Shown: piece after piece, positions 41,048 to 50,764 of the stretch
How positions within the stretch are numbered: the stretch's first letter is position 1
How the letters are laid out: every line of letters begins with the position of its first letter
Origin: Acinetobacter beijerinckii CIP 110307
GTDB lineage: Bacteria > Pseudomonadota > Gammaproteobacteria > Pseudomonadales > Moraxellaceae
Reading direction: 5' to 3'
Assembly: GCF_000369005.1 (NCBI RefSeq)
Contig: NZ_KB849764.1
Location: 124,702 to 188,701, forward strand
DNA: 64,000 bases
Program-made: the position numbers and the translations under genes
The notes under the pieces: generated by a model
Told to the model about the DNA's origin: nothing
Seen by the model: only the letters and a program-made list of their open reading frames with translations
Database searches by the model: none

Positions 41048-42007
41048 ATGTGGGGCATGGAAAAAGCTTCTGTTCAAGAGAAAAAAATACAAAATCAACA
41101 ACTAGAACATGATATTAAAAGCTTTAGCCATAAAATTGAAAGTTTCCTTATTGAAGTGAATCAGCTAATTTTAGATAAACCACAACAAACCAAACTTGCA
41201 CTCACTTGTTTGTTGGCAGGTGGTCATGTGTTATTTGAAGATTTACCTGGTTTAGGTAAAACCACCTTAGCCAGTGCTTTAGCACGTTTGGCGGGACTGC
41301 ATTTTCAAAGAATTCAATTCACTAATGATATGCTGGCAAGCGATGTGATTGGGATTAATATTTTTAATCAAAAAGAACATGTTTTTGAATTTAAAAAAGG
41401 ACCAGTTTTTACCCAAATTTTACTCGCAGATGAAATTAACCGTTGTAGCCCAAAAACGCAAAGTGCATTGCTCGAGGCTATGGAAGAAGGGGCTGTAACA
41501 GTTGATGGGATTCATTATGAGTTACCTCAACCTTTTTGGGTGCTTGCAACTCAAAATCCACTCTTTCAAAGTGGAACTTATGCATTGCCTGAGTCACAGC
41601 TAGATCGGTTTTTAATGCGATTGTCTTTAGGCTACCCATCTCGTCAAGCTGAAAAACTTCTCTTACAACAAAGCTCACGCCAGCTTCTTATTCATCAATT
41701 AGATGCAGTATTTACTCAAGCAGATATTCTGCATTTACGTGAGTTGGCAAAGCAGATTTTCCTCAGTGATGCAGTGCTTAACTACATTCTAGATTTGGCC
41801 GCAGAAACACGTAAGCAAAGACATGGATTATCGACACGTGGTGTATTGGCATTAAAAGCCGCTGCACAAGCTCATGCATTGGTTGAAGGGCGTGATTTTA
41901 CAACGACTGATGATGTACAAACTGTTTTTATTGCAGTTGTTGCCCATCGTTTGAGTCTAAGTGAGGTAGAAGTTAAGCAAATCTTGCAGGCAGTTGAAGT
42001 CTTGTAG
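41048..42007 (+). CDS. MoxR-family AAA ATPase
   Basis: 319 residues from the ATG at 41048, which has gggga before it; an earlier in-frame ATG lies inside the preceding terminator stem and is rejected. Walker A (EDLPGLGKTTLA), Walker B (ILLADEINR), sensor 1 (WVLATQNP) and the MoxR lid are present. MoxR proteins act as chaperone-like ATPases; the gene order MoxR-DUF58-transglutaminase is widespread. First gene of a three-gene operon. Confidence 0.92.
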   Translation: MWGMEKASVQEKKIQNQQLEHDIKSFSHKIESFLIEVNQLILDKPQQTKLALTCLLAGGHVLFEDLPGLGKTTLASALARLAGLHFQRIQFTNDMLASDVIGINIFNQKEHVFEFKKGPVFTQILLADEINRCSPKTQSALLEAMEEGAVTVDGIHYELPQPFWVLATQNPLFQSGTYALPESQLDRFLMRLSLGYPSRQAEKLLLQQSSRQLLIHQLDAVFTQADILHLRELAKQIFLSDAVLNYILDLAAETRKQRHGLSTRGVLALKAAAQAHALVEGRDFTTTDDVQTVFIAVVAHRLSLSEVEVKQILQAVEVL

Positions 42008-42020
42008 TTGAGATCAGCGT

Positions 42021-42938
42021 ATGCAAAATGGCTTTAAACAAAAAATAGAAAAATGGGTTGCGAAGCGTTTTCAAGTAGATGGAGAGAAGACACTCTTACA
42101 AAAAGACGTATTAGTGTTTATTTATAAACAAGGTTTTCTATATTTAGTTTTGATATTAATCACCTTTATCGCTGGAATTAATTATGCAAATAACCTGATT
42201 TTAGGTTTTTGTTTTTTAATCAGTGCAATGCTCTGTATCAGTTTTTATCTAACATTTAAACAACTTCATGCATTAAAAGTTGAAGTGATCGTAGCTGAAG
42301 TAGGACAGGTTGGACAGTCCTTAATACTAAAAATTTTATTCAAGCAGAAAATTAACTCAGCGAGATATTTACGTATTCAATGGCAAGAAAATGAGCAACT
42401 TATCTATTTTAATCAAGCGCAGCAAGTTTTAGAACTTACTATATTGCCGAAAAAACGCGGTCATTATGAGATAGGTTCAATAAAGCTTTTTTCCACTTAT
42501 CCACTTGGCTTGGTACGTGCGTGGACATATTTCTATCCTAAACAAAAAATATGGATAGCACCTAAAGCTTATGATTGGCAAAAAGAGCATAAGAATCAGC
42601 CGACCAATGCGAATGATAGCCTAGATGAGTTTAAAGAACTTCGATCTTTTCAATTTGGTGATTCATATCAAAATGTAGCGTGGAAGCAAGTTGCACGTGG
42701 TCAAGGTTTTTTTATTAAGATGTTTGAAGCTCAAGAGAATCATCAATATTTAGTGATCGACTATCAACAAATACCTGTACTAGGGCATGAAGAAAAACTA
42801 AGTTTCATAATGGGTTTGGTCGAGCAATGTGAACAATTAGGGGATGATTATTGTTTGATTTTACCGCATGCGATATTAGAAAGAGGGCAAGGACAGGCTC
42901 AATTGATCAAAGCTAAACTTTTACTTGCGCAGGCCTAA
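42021..42938 (+). CDS. DUF58 domain-containing protein
   Basis: 305 residues: two N-terminal membrane helices (about 35-80) then a cytoplasmic DUF58 region with LPKKRGHYEIGSIKLFSTYPLGLVRAW and the conserved DEFKELRSFQFGDSYQNVAWKQVARG. DUF58 proteins partner with MoxR and often contain a vWA-like fold. Thirteen bases after the moxR-type gene and followed within one base by the transglutaminase gene. Confidence 0.88.
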   Translation: MQNGFKQKIEKWVAKRFQVDGEKTLLQKDVLVFIYKQGFLYLVLILITFIAGINYANNLILGFCFLISAMLCISFYLTFKQLHALKVEVIVAEVGQVGQSLILKILFKQKINSARYLRIQWQENEQLIYFNQAQQVLELTILPKKRGHYEIGSIKLFSTYPLGLVRAWTYFYPKQKIWIAPKAYDWQKEHKNQPTNANDSLDEFKELRSFQFGDSYQNVAWKQVARGQGFFIKMFEAQENHQYLVIDYQQIPVLGHEEKLSFIMGLVEQCEQLGDDYCLILPHAILERGQGQAQLIKAKLLLAQA

Positions 42939-42939
42939 G

Positions 42940-44916
42940 ATGAATAGACAAATATATTTTTGTATTCTAGCTGCACTTGGGTTTGTGTTATTAGGGCAAG
43001 TTGCATTCATTCCAGTAACACTGAGTGGATTGTTGGGAATTGTTTGGCTAAGTTTAGTTTGGAGATTTAGTAAACATCTTATTAATCCATTTCCCAAATG
43101 GATACTCGTTCTGTTTGTATTTATGTCATTAGCATTAATCTATGTAAATTATCAAACACTATTTGGGGTTGAGGCGGGCGTAGCCTTTTTGAGTACATGC
43201 CTTTTTGCTAAAAGCTTAGAATCGAAAAATACTCGAGATTTATTAATCGTCTTTAATTTTGCCTTATTTGTCAGTGCAAGTTTACTCTTACATAGTCAGG
43301 CCTTTTGGATGGCTGTAATTGTGTTCTCAGCATTTATTATGTGCTTACTCGGTTTATATCGAATACAAACCAATTTATTTAATAAAAGTAAATTATCGTC
43401 TAAGCAGTTGAAACAAGATATAAAACAAATTTTTAAGTTCGTTGGAATTGCAACGCCTTTTTTTATTTTACTCTTTATTTTCTTTCCGCGTTTACCACCT
43501 TTGTGGGCGATTCCAATTCAAAAAGATCGTGCGACCACAGGCATTAGCGATCGTATGTCGCCGGGGGATATTGCTCAATTATCTCAGTCCTCTGCTTTAG
43601 CTTTTCGTGTAATCACGGATATGTATCAATTACCTAGTCGACAATCATTATATTGGAGAGCATTGGTATTAGATGAATATGATGGTGCAACTTGGACCAG
43701 TAGTTTTTTTAATCAACAGATTAAAATGGAGCCAGCTCGTCAAAGAGTTGTGAAATATCAATATTTGCCCGCAGATGAACAAGCCAATTGGATTATGGGA
43801 CTGGAATATTCAATTCCTCAAGAACGCTATTTGCAACTTTATCAAGATAACAGTATACGCCCAAGTAAATTAATTAAACGCAACCAACCGATTCAAATGC
43901 TCTGGCTAGGAAGATCAGCAGATGAAGCTATTTCTTTGTCACCGAGACAACTCGAATTTAATATCAAGTTTGATAAAGATCGTGATCTAAAATCGCAACA
44001 ATTGGCATATGAATTGTTTGAAAAAAATCAGAAGCAACCTGAAAAATATATTCAGTCTGTTTTGTCATGGTATCGAAAAAATGGCTTTGTATATACGTTA
44101 ACACCAGGCACTTTGGGTGGTGATCGCATTGATCAATTCTTATTTTCTAGTCGTAAAGGGTTTTGTGAGCACTATGCATCTAGCTTTGTCATGCTGATGC
44201 GTTATGCAGGCATTCCTGCGCGTGTGGTGACAGGTTATCAAGGTGGTCAATTAGCACCTGATGGGCAAAGTTGGGAAGTGAGACAATTAGATGCACATGC
44301 ATGGAGTGAAGTTTATTTGAATGGTAAATGGAAAAGGATTGATCCTACAGCAATGATTGCTCCGCAACGACTTGATTCTGGAATGCAGGATTATTTAGCA
44401 CAAGACCAAACAGTTTGGGGCGATGAAAAAGCAAAAGCTTGGCGTTTACAGCAATTTAAATTTTTGAAAAACGTGCGAATTTGGAGTGATTATTTAAGTT
44501 ATCAATGGCAAAGTAAAGTTGTTGGTTATGATGTGGAAAAACAAAAAAGTTGGTTGGCGAGATTAGGTTTAGATTCAACTTATGGATATGTAATCGTATT
44601 AATATTGGGTGTGGGTGGGGTTTTAGTCTTATATGTTAGCTTTTATTGGTGGAAACAAAAAAAACAGCATAAGGCGTATCAGCGCTTAATTTTTAAGTTT
44701 GAAAGATCATTACCTAAATATTTGCATAAAATGCCTTCTGAAACTTTTTCAGTATGGATGCAAAGGTTAGCAATACAAGTTCAAAATAAGCAAGTATTTG
44801 AACAAGTAATTGTGTTACATCAAAAAATCGTATTTTTAGAACAGAGTAATCGTGCAAATATTCAAGAATTTAAGCGCTTGCTTAAAGACTGCGCGATTGC
44901 ACTAAAACAATCTTAA
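42940..44916 (+). CDS. TgpA-like transglutaminase-domain membrane protein
   Basis: 658 residues from the ATG at 42940, one base after the DUF58 stop; an upstream TTG is rejected. Several N-terminal membrane helices (DUF3488-like), a large periplasmic transglutaminase-like domain with the catalytic Cys in KGFCEHYASSFVMLMRYAG, His in DAHAWSEVYLNG and Asp in RIDPTA, then a final membrane helix (YVIVLILGVGGVLVLY) and a cytoplasmic tail. Pseudomonas TgpA is essential for viability. Last gene of the MoxR operon, just before tRNA-Val. Confidence 0.9.
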   Translation: MNRQIYFCILAALGFVLLGQVAFIPVTLSGLLGIVWLSLVWRFSKHLINPFPKWILVLFVFMSLALIYVNYQTLFGVEAGVAFLSTCLFAKSLESKNTRDLLIVFNFALFVSASLLLHSQAFWMAVIVFSAFIMCLLGLYRIQTNLFNKSKLSSKQLKQDIKQIFKFVGIATPFFILLFIFFPRLPPLWAIPIQKDRATTGISDRMSPGDIAQLSQSSALAFRVITDMYQLPSRQSLYWRALVLDEYDGATWTSSFFNQQIKMEPARQRVVKYQYLPADEQANWIMGLEYSIPQERYLQLYQDNSIRPSKLIKRNQPIQMLWLGRSADEAISLSPRQLEFNIKFDKDRDLKSQQLAYELFEKNQKQPEKYIQSVLSWYRKNGFVYTLTPGTLGGDRIDQFLFSSRKGFCEHYASSFVMLMRYAGIPARVVTGYQGGQLAPDGQSWEVRQLDAHAWSEVYLNGKWKRIDPTAMIAPQRLDSGMQDYLAQDQTVWGDEKAKAWRLQQFKFLKNVRIWSDYLSYQWQSKVVGYDVEKQKSWLARLGLDSTYGYVIVLILGVGGVLVLYVSFYWWKQKKQHKAYQRLIFKFERSLPKYLHKMPSETFSVWMQRLAIQVQNKQVFEQVIVLHQKIVFLEQSNRANIQEFKRLLKDCAIALKQS

Positions 44917-44963
44917 AAAAACTTGTGAAGCTGATCAAAAGTGAATATCATGCTTTTCATTCT

Positions 44964-45040
44964 AGGTGTATAGCTCAGTTGGTTAGAGCGCTACGTTGAC
45001 ATCGTAGAGGTCTCCAGTTCGAGTCTGGATATACCTACCA
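44964..45040 (+). tRNA. tRNA-Val (GAC)
   Basis: 77 bases including encoded CCA. Acceptor stem aggtgta / tatacct (one G-U), D arm tagctcagttggttagagc, anticodon arm ctacg-ttgacat-cgtag with GAC at 44998-45000, T arm ccagttcgagtctgg. A terminator follows. Confidence 0.97.
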
Positions 45041-45068
45041 AAATTCACTGTGAGAACAGTATATTAAA

Positions 45069-45092
45069 GCCCACTCAAAAAGTGGGTTTTTT
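45069..45092 (+). terminator. Terminator after tRNA-Val
   Basis: Stem gcccact / agtgggt with a T run. Confidence 0.88.
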
Positions 45093-45473
45093 TGTTTTCG
45101 GGGAACTTCGTTCGGTTTTAATGTGAATAAGTACAATAAATCGCTGTATTTAGAATTTTAAAAGTTAACTAAAACTGATTCGTGAGATCGAGGCCCGCTG
45201 TTCCGCGTGGTCGTTTAGTTATGTTATATCTCAGCTAATATTCGATATGTGATCAGATTACTTTTTACATATGGACAGTCCGTCCAGTAAGCACAAAAGC
45301 TTTATACATGAAAATTAACTGTAAAAACTAAAGAAAATAATCTAAATAACCTCCTTTACGAGGTTTTTCTTGCCGAACGGATTACGGCGCACAAAGCCCT
45401 GCTAACACAGATGTGATAGTGGGGCTTTATATTTTATGTGTTAAGCTGAGATTCATAATTATGGATTCTTAAA
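45093..45473. other. Non-coding junction after tRNA-Val
   Basis: No gene seen. Two hairpins occur: aacctc / gaggtt with a T run (45348-45369), and a longer wobble-containing stem aaagccctgcta / tagtggggcttt followed by a T-rich run (about 45395-45435). A short GC-rich stretch near 45190-45220 stands out from the AT-rich surroundings. The layout suggests leftovers of phage or island sequence with terminators whose genes are gone. Confidence 0.5.
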
Positions 45474-45704
45474 ATGTATATTTGTATTGGCGGCGATTTA
45501 AATGGGGAAGTAGTTACAGGTCGTGAAGGAACATATTTTGAAGCGAGTGAAATTAACGCTGAAAAAAAGTCTACATACAATCGTCAAACTTACATTGTTG
45601 GTGAAAAAACATATCGGTTTTGGCTTTGCGCTGAGCTAACCTATGCTGAGACAACAAAAATAGCGAATGATTACTTGGCTCAAAAGCACCCATACCTTTC
45701 ATAA
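45474..45704 (+). CDS. Small hypothetical protein, phage-region type
   Basis: 76 residues (MYICIGGDLNGEVV, YRFWLCAELTYAETTKIANDYLAQKHP). The composition and its place before phage remnants suggest a small prophage protein. No motif that gives a function; no good ribosome binding site. Confidence 0.55.
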   Translation: MYICIGGDLNGEVVTGREGTYFEASEINAEKKSTYNRQTYIVGEKTYRFWLCAELTYAETTKIANDYLAQKHPYLS

Positions 45705-45984
45705 TTTTGAGATTGAAAATAAGCCCGCCCATTTTGGTGGGTTTAATCTTATAGAGAGAGTCGTTCGGATAAATATTGCTTAAGAAAAAAATCCAATTAA
45801 AAAAGCCCCTCATATCTGAGAGGCTAGTTATATCAATTTTCTGGTATGAATGGCTGCAATTTCTTAAAGAACTAAACAAATCAAATTGATAAAAGTAGTT
45901 GATAGTATAATAAATCAGTGCACTAATTTATTCTTTATAGTAGCAGAGCCTCAAAACAACGTCCAAGGCACTGTTAATAAGAAA

Positions 45985-46161
45985 TTATTTGTTATTAGGA
46001 TCAGGTTGTTCATTATTCTCAGGCAGATCCTTAACGGTGCCAGGAACTTGTGTAGATTGAGTTTCAGCAGGTGGTGTTGCTGAAGAATGCTTGTTTATTT
46101 GAGATTTGAGGATATTTGCATGGTTAGTTGTATTCTGAGAAAAACTTTTAAAACCTGACAT
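45985..46161 (-). CDS. Short Ser/Pro/Asn-rich hypothetical protein
   Basis: 58 residues, hydrophilic and probably disordered: it begins MSGFKSFSQNTTNHANIL and ends PENNEQPDPNNK. A purine-rich agaagataa precedes the ATG. The opposite strand has an overlapping shorter frame without coding character. Accessory; function unknown. Confidence 0.45.
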   Translation of the reverse strand: MSGFKSFSQNTTNHANILKSQINKHSSATPPAETQSTQVPGTVKDLPENNEQPDPNNK

Positions 46162-46512
46162 TTTTATCTTCTTATCTTCACTAGGGAGAGTTCATAGTAC
46201 GCTTTAAACGCCGTTACATTGCGGTAGTTTTAAGACTTATATGTGTTGATATGTCCTAGAAAAGATGTTTATCTCGATGACTTATTTCATAAATAAAATC
46301 AATTATATATAAGCTATTGAGTCTTATCTTTTAAATTCTGAAATTGATCTATCCAAATTTCAAGTAGGGGTACACAAAGCACACATATATGATTTTTATT
46401 AATGTATTTGATTAAAAGTTATAAAAATTAATTAAATATAGTTCCATATGAAATATTGATAGTATAAATCTGTCGTTAAGCATAGTATGTATAATTAAAT
46501 TGGAGCATGTTA
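46162..46512. other. AT-rich gap
   Basis: About 350 bases with no credible ORF or hairpin. A ggag ribosome binding site for the next gene is at 46502-46505. Confidence 0.5.
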
Positions 46513-46722
46513 ATGCTAAAAGACATTACAATTATTGATTTCCAAGGTAAAGAAAAAAGAGCGCAAGCAAATTATACAGAAGTAAATGCTAATAAAATCA
46601 ATTATTCAGCTAGAGTTCAGAAACCAAACGTTGAATATATCTTGTTAAAAGGTGAATTTATTTATCCTACTTTAGATTTAGTTTTCAATAGCTCCGATGG
46701 CAATAGCTACTATATTGAGTAA
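46513..46722 (+). CDS. Small hypothetical protein
   Basis: 69 residues from the ATG at 46513; the ggag 7 bases upstream decides against the ATG at 46507. Mixed beta-like sequence (MLKDITIIDFQGKEKRA, YILLKGEFIYPTLDLVF). Followed by its own strong terminator. Function unknown; phage-region accessory gene. Confidence 0.6.
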   Translation: MLKDITIIDFQGKEKRAQANYTEVNANKINYSARVQKPNVEYILLKGEFIYPTLDLVFNSSDGNSYYIE

Positions 46723-46748
46723 ACAAAGCTCATATACAGATTAAACAT

Positions 46749-46771
46749 AACCCACTTCGGTGGGTTTTTTA
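46749..46771 (+). terminator. Rho-independent terminator
   Basis: Stem cccac / gtggg closed by a ttcg tetraloop, extended by flanking A-T pairs, then a T run. Confidence 0.88.
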
Positions 46772-46778
46772 ATGTCTG

Positions 46779-47411
46779 ATGATTGAGGTGAAACTGAATG
46801 AGCAGACCTTGCAGGGAGTTTGGGTGTTCAAACTTAGTCAAAAGCTACCTGATGCTAATGTCGTCAATGCAAAAGAATTGGAAATAAAGGGAATTACGAA
46901 TTTTCAGCAAGCGATGCTTCAAGCTTATCGCGCATTGAACAAGATCAAGTATCAAAAGCGGTCTGTAGAATTTGGCGCATATCATGAAGCTGATTTGATC
47001 ACTCGAAATGATTTAATTCTAGTTGCTAATGATACACGACCAATGCTAATCAGTTCAGGTTCTGTGCTAGAACAAGATGGTTTGTATTTAACGCTGTCCC
47101 AACCTTGTCTGCTCACACCAGGTAAAACATATGTGATTCATTTACAAATGCCAAATAAGCAAGTGGATGTAATTGAGGTCACTCAGGGTATAAGTGAATA
47201 TGAAGTCCTACTTGCACGTGCACCTACTTCTTTAATTGTGCTTGAATATGAGGGAAATATTAGTGCCTCAACTTATTTAGTCACAACAGATACGCATAGT
47301 AAAAGAGATCTATTTTTAATTACTGAAAAGTCGGGTGGATGTGCTGAATCTTCAATTCCCGCGATAAACTACACTGATCAATATTACTTAAAGGATAAAG
47401 ACTATATCTGA
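46779..47411 (+). pseudogene. Phage tail-tip protein (J-like), C-terminal remnant
   Basis: 210 codons that read like the last part of a lambda J/TipJ-type central tail-tip protein (ITNFQQAMLQAYRALNKIKYQKRSVEF, NDLILVANDTRP, GLYLTLSQPCLLTPGKTYVI, C-terminal YYLKDKDYI). Full J proteins exceed 1000 residues, the ATG lacks a ribosome binding site, and a terminator stands immediately upstream, so the 5' part has been deleted. No other tail genes remain, which marks a decayed prophage. Confidence 0.65.
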
Positions 47412-47504
47412 ATCTTAATGTCACAAAATATTCTTTTGGTTTGTACGTGACTTTTAACTAGAAAGTAAAATAAGCTATTTGAAAATAATGGGGTTTATAA
47501 AAAC

Positions 47505-48500
47505 ATGAGTGAGAAAATTGATCAATTATTAGGATATTTACATGATGCGAGATTGTATGGCTTTTTATTAGATGTAGATCCGAAGACATTTAATTTGAAT
47601 GTTCTGCTATACATTCATATTTTTTCATACTTTGAAAATGAAAAGTATTCATTGGAAAAGGCATTGGTTGTTTTTGAAAAGGCATCAATTCATAAATTTA
47701 GTATTACAAACGACTTGAGTAGCGGACAATTTTATATTGTTAATTGTACTGTGAAATATATGTTAAATCAAAAGCTTGAGTTCACTTTTTCTTTTAATGA
47801 TCCTTCAATCGCTCTTGTTTTGATTGCTGAGAATATGAGGATTAAAACTTCAAGGGTAGTAGAAGAAAAAGATGAACAGTTCATACCTACGAATTGGAAT
47901 AAATTATTAGAGCATAAAAACTCTGAAACTTTATTAATACAAGTAGAGATGGGGTTCAAAAATTTAACTTTAGGTCATGATTATACCCTTGCTGAAGAGG
48001 ATTATGCTGATACAAGCCATTGGTATTTCGATGAAAAACGAATTGATAAAAATTTAACGGAAGAGGAATGGAGAGATCAGGAAATTCGTTTTATTGAAAC
48101 GAGCGGATGGCTCTCTATAGACAAAGCCGAGGCAATTCAAGCTATCAAAGAAAAGAGAAAAATGGCTAATAGGTTTAGTAGCCCTTTAGATATACCTGCT
48201 TTATATTTAAATATTTATTTTTCAGGTTATAGCTATTTAAAACCTCAAGCATACTTATTTTACACACCTGCGATTATGAAACACTTCTTAAATGATAATG
48301 ATACATTTTATTCTAACAGCTTTACATCTTGGCTTGATCGGCTTATTTGGGCTAATACATATGAGAATATAGAAAAGTTATTAAAATATTTTAGCAAAGA
48401 GCAAATTTTCTTACTAAAAGAGTTCTTGCACTATGCATTAGGTACTAATATTGAGAAAGAAAGACTTAACAAAGCATTAGAGAATATTGAGCTAATTTAA
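47505..48500 (+). CDS. Hypothetical protein with DUF6714-like C-terminal domain
   Basis: 331 residues, no signal peptide. The C-terminal ~110 residues (SYLKPQAYLFYTPAIMKHFL, SFTSWLDRL, FSKEQIFLLKEFL) match the pattern of the next protein and of DUF6714. The N-terminal part is unrecognised. Cytoplasmic and AT-rich. Tandem related proteins in a phage region are often immunity-type or moron genes, but no partner toxin is seen. Confidence 0.6.
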   Translation: MSEKIDQLLGYLHDARLYGFLLDVDPKTFNLNVLLYIHIFSYFENEKYSLEKALVVFEKASIHKFSITNDLSSGQFYIVNCTVKYMLNQKLEFTFSFNDPSIALVLIAENMRIKTSRVVEEKDEQFIPTNWNKLLEHKNSETLLIQVEMGFKNLTLGHDYTLAEEDYADTSHWYFDEKRIDKNLTEEEWRDQEIRFIETSGWLSIDKAEAIQAIKEKRKMANRFSSPLDIPALYLNIYFSGYSYLKPQAYLFYTPAIMKHFLNDNDTFYSNSFTSWLDRLIWANTYENIEKLLKYFSKEQIFLLKEFLHYALGTNIEKERLNKALENIELI

Positions 48501-48552
48501 ACCATCTAATTAAAATCATTATAAAGGTTTGTAAATATTGTGAGATTTAATA

Positions 48553-49086
48553 GTGAATAATATTGCAATGGAATATCTTGAAAAAATTTTTCCGACTTTT
48601 GATTTAAGTGACTCTTACTCATTATTAGAGAGTGATTTTTATGATACACATTATAGATACTTTGATGAGATAGATGATAACTATTTATGTGCGTTAAATA
48701 TGTCGGCAGAAGATTTAATTCTAAAATATAATTTTCAATGGCCTGAGTATTATACAAAAATTGCTTTGATGGCTGTTTCAGCTCGTAGTAGAACCCAAGA
48801 AGGCATTAAAATATGGAAAGATGTTAGTTATGAGTATCTTTACTATTTTGGTGACTCTTGTAGTTTTCTAGATACAAAAGGATTTAAGTTCTTTTTACCT
48901 GCAGCTATTTACCACTTTTTAACAATAGATCATAATAAAGCTTATATGGATAGCTTTGTTATTAGGTTAGAGACACGTTGGCAAGAGGATAGTCATATTT
49001 TTAGTAATGAGCAAAAATATCTTATTAAAGAATTTTTAAGTGAAAACTATAAGGGAAAATTTGTGGGTTCTAAAAGATATTTATGA
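48553..49086 (+). CDS. DUF6714-like protein
   Basis: 177 residues from a GTG (an ATG at 48568 is an alternative). The pattern SFLDTKGFKFFLPAAIYHFL, then DSFVIRLE and FSNEQKYLIKEFL is that of DUF6714 and is shared with the preceding gene, pointing to duplication. Function unknown. Fifty-two bases downstream of its relative. Confidence 0.65.
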   Translation: MNNIAMEYLEKIFPTFDLSDSYSLLESDFYDTHYRYFDEIDDNYLCALNMSAEDLILKYNFQWPEYYTKIALMAVSARSRTQEGIKIWKDVSYEYLYYFGDSCSFLDTKGFKFFLPAAIYHFLTIDHNKAYMDSFVIRLETRWQEDSHIFSNEQKYLIKEFLSENYKGKFVGSKRYL

Positions 49087-49312
49087 AAGATTATTGGAAC
49101 TGTAGGTTTTTAGTAATTGCTGAATAAATTAACAGCTTAAATGCTGTTTTAATTAAAATATTTAAAAATAGGAGATCATTTTTAAAATTGTGTGATTATT
49201 TTTTTATTTGAATGAGTTAAGTCGAAATTTTATTTTAGATTTATAAAGCCTCTGCTTAATGGTATATGATGCTGATATAAATGATTAAAAAATTATTAAA
49301 TATGGTGGAATA

Positions 49313-49513
49313 GTGGAATTAATTAATGACTCTGTAATATTTCTATCAGGATTTTTAAAAGGTCTTGCAGAAATTGATGGTGATATAAGAGAAAAGAATC
49401 TATACATCTTTGATGTAGAGAATGATCCCCTTATTATCAGTAGAAGAAAACTTTTTAAGCATTATTATAATTATGTTGTATTAAATTTTACCTACGAAAA
49501 ATTAATTTTTTAA
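49313..49513 (+). CDS. Small hypothetical protein, possibly truncated
   Basis: 66 residues from a GTG (MELINDSVIFLSGFLKGLAEIDGD...). It stops just before another open frame of 83 codons, so the two may be pieces of one broken gene. No recognised motif. Confidence 0.45.
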   Translation: MELINDSVIFLSGFLKGLAEIDGDIREKNLYIFDVENDPLIISRRKLFKHYYNYVVLNFTYEKLIF

Positions 49514-49520
49514 AATTTAA

Positions 49521-49772
49521 TTACTAATACAGGATTATCTATTAACCAAACCATTAGGTATTATAGTCGATACAACTGAGCGTAAAAAGTATTTAGCTTG
49601 TCGTATCTTGGAGTATCTTATGTGGTGCTTTAGTAAAGATGTAAATGTAGATGATTTAGATGTTTATTTTGCAAAAATTTCTCAACCAATTGGGGTAATT
49701 GTAAGGTTTATTATTCCACTAAATAACAAAGCACTCTATTTTGTTATTGAAGAGAAAGTAACTTTGGAATAG
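49521..49772 (+). pseudogene. Open frame without a good start, probable 3' fragment
   Basis: 83 sense codons open from the stop at 49518, containing IIVDTTERKKYLACRILEYLMW and VIVRFIIPLNNKALYFVIEEK. Internal starts exist (TTG at 49608, ATG at 49620) but lack ribosome binding sites. It follows the small ORF at 49313 in another frame; a frameshifted single gene is possible. Confidence 0.35.
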
Positions 49773-49787
49773 TTATATTTTTAGTTG

Positions 49788-49810
49788 ACCGCCGAAAGGC
49801 GGTTTTTTAT
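49788..49810 (+). terminator. Rho-independent terminator
   Basis: Stem accgcc / ggcggt with a gaaa tetraloop and a T run, just before the lysis cassette. Confidence 0.88.
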
Positions 49811-49827
49811 TACCTAGAGAAAAGTGA

Positions 49828-50118
49828 ATGCAAGATTATTTTAAATATGCAATTGATTGGTTAGATGCGCATAACCTTACAGTGGTCGCCGTAATTCTGT
49901 CAGTGATTGTAGCGATCGTGAGATCACTCAAGAAACGTGGAAAGATTGACTGGTTAGAAGCTGTATTGTGCGGATGTCTAACGTTAACGATTGTGAGTGC
50001 ATTAGAGTATTTAGCGTTACCTATACAGCTTTCAATCTTTGTGGGTGGTATTGTTGGCTTCAAAGGCACACTTTGGGTAGATCGAATGATTAGCAAAAAA
50101 GTAGGTGAGGAATCATGA
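49828..50118 (+). CDS. Phage holin
   Basis: 96 residues with membrane helices near 16-33, 44-62 and 65-82, and a charged C-terminus, as in class I/II phage holins (NLTVVAVILSVIVAIVRSLKKRG). It would permeabilise the inner membrane to release the endolysin. Its stop overlaps the endolysin start by 4 bases (atga). The pair looks intact although most of the prophage is gone. Confidence 0.85.
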   Translation: MQDYFKYAIDWLDAHNLTVVAVILSVIVAIVRSLKKRGKIDWLEAVLCGCLTLTIVSALEYLALPIQLSIFVGGIVGFKGTLWVDRMISKKVGEES

Positions 50119-50699
50119 AGGCGATCATTGATTATTTACGTAAAATCAGTGGTGGAAAGCTGACCCAAAAACAAGTCGATGCCACTGATAAATTAATGAA
50201 TGTAGCAACAGCCTATGATGTTGCCGATATGCTTGGAATCGCAATTGATTCTGAAATGATTATAAGCTCTGTCGGTATTCAACTCATTACCAGTTTTGAA
50301 GATTTAAAGTTGAAAGCTTATGACGATGGTGTAGGAGTCTGGACCATTGGTTATGGGACAACGATTTATCCAAATGGTGTTGCTGTAAAGAAAGGTGATA
50401 GTTGTACCTTAGAACAAGCAAAGTCCTCTTTTCAACATGATTTGAGGCGCTTTCAAACAGCAGTAAATGATGCTGTGAATATTCCACTCTCACAAAATCA
50501 ATTCGATGCATTGGTTTCTTTAGCTTATAACATCGGAACGAATGCTTTTAAAACGTCAACTTTAGTGAAGTATCTGAATGCCTTAGATTATAAAGCCGCA
50601 GCGGATCAATTTCTTGTATGGAATAAAGCGGGCGGTAGTGTATTGAAAGGTTTAGTTCGCCGCCGTGAAGCAGAGAGAGCATTATTTTTAAAGAAATAA
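50115..50699 (+). CDS. Phage endolysin, GH24 lysozyme (T4/P22-like)
   Basis: 194 residues. The E-D-T catalytic triad is in ITSFEDLKLKAYDDGVGVWTIGYGTT; further family motifs are LSQNQFDALVSLAYNIGTNAF and GLVRRREAERALF. An N-terminal ~55-residue extension precedes the enzyme domain. Hydrolyses peptidoglycan during lysis. Overlaps the holin gene by 4 bases. Confidence 0.92.
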   Translation: MKAIIDYLRKISGGKLTQKQVDATDKLMNVATAYDVADMLGIAIDSEMIISSVGIQLITSFEDLKLKAYDDGVGVWTIGYGTTIYPNGVAVKKGDSCTLEQAKSSFQHDLRRFQTAVNDAVNIPLSQNQFDALVSLAYNIGTNAFKTSTLVKYLNALDYKAAADQFLVWNKAGGSVLKGLVRRREAERALFLKK

Positions 50700-50702
50700 A
50701 AA

Positions 50703-50723
50703 AAGCCCTTTTTTTAAGGGCTT
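50703..50723. terminator. Terminator between endolysin and leftward gene
   Basis: Stem aagccctt / aagggctt. The A run on its left acts as a T run for the leftward gene. Confidence 0.7.
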
Positions 50724-50764
50724 CCTAAATACTTAATAACTATTTATATGGATTTTTTTTGAAA

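Noticed and set aside
45571..45879. Minus-strand 102-codon ORF
   Set aside because: Covers the better small plus-strand gene at 45474 and has no family resemblance or start signal.
45886..46083. Plus-strand 65-codon ORF
   Set aside because: Overlaps a better minus-strand small ORF, has no ribosome binding site and has Cys/Arg-rich shadow-like composition.
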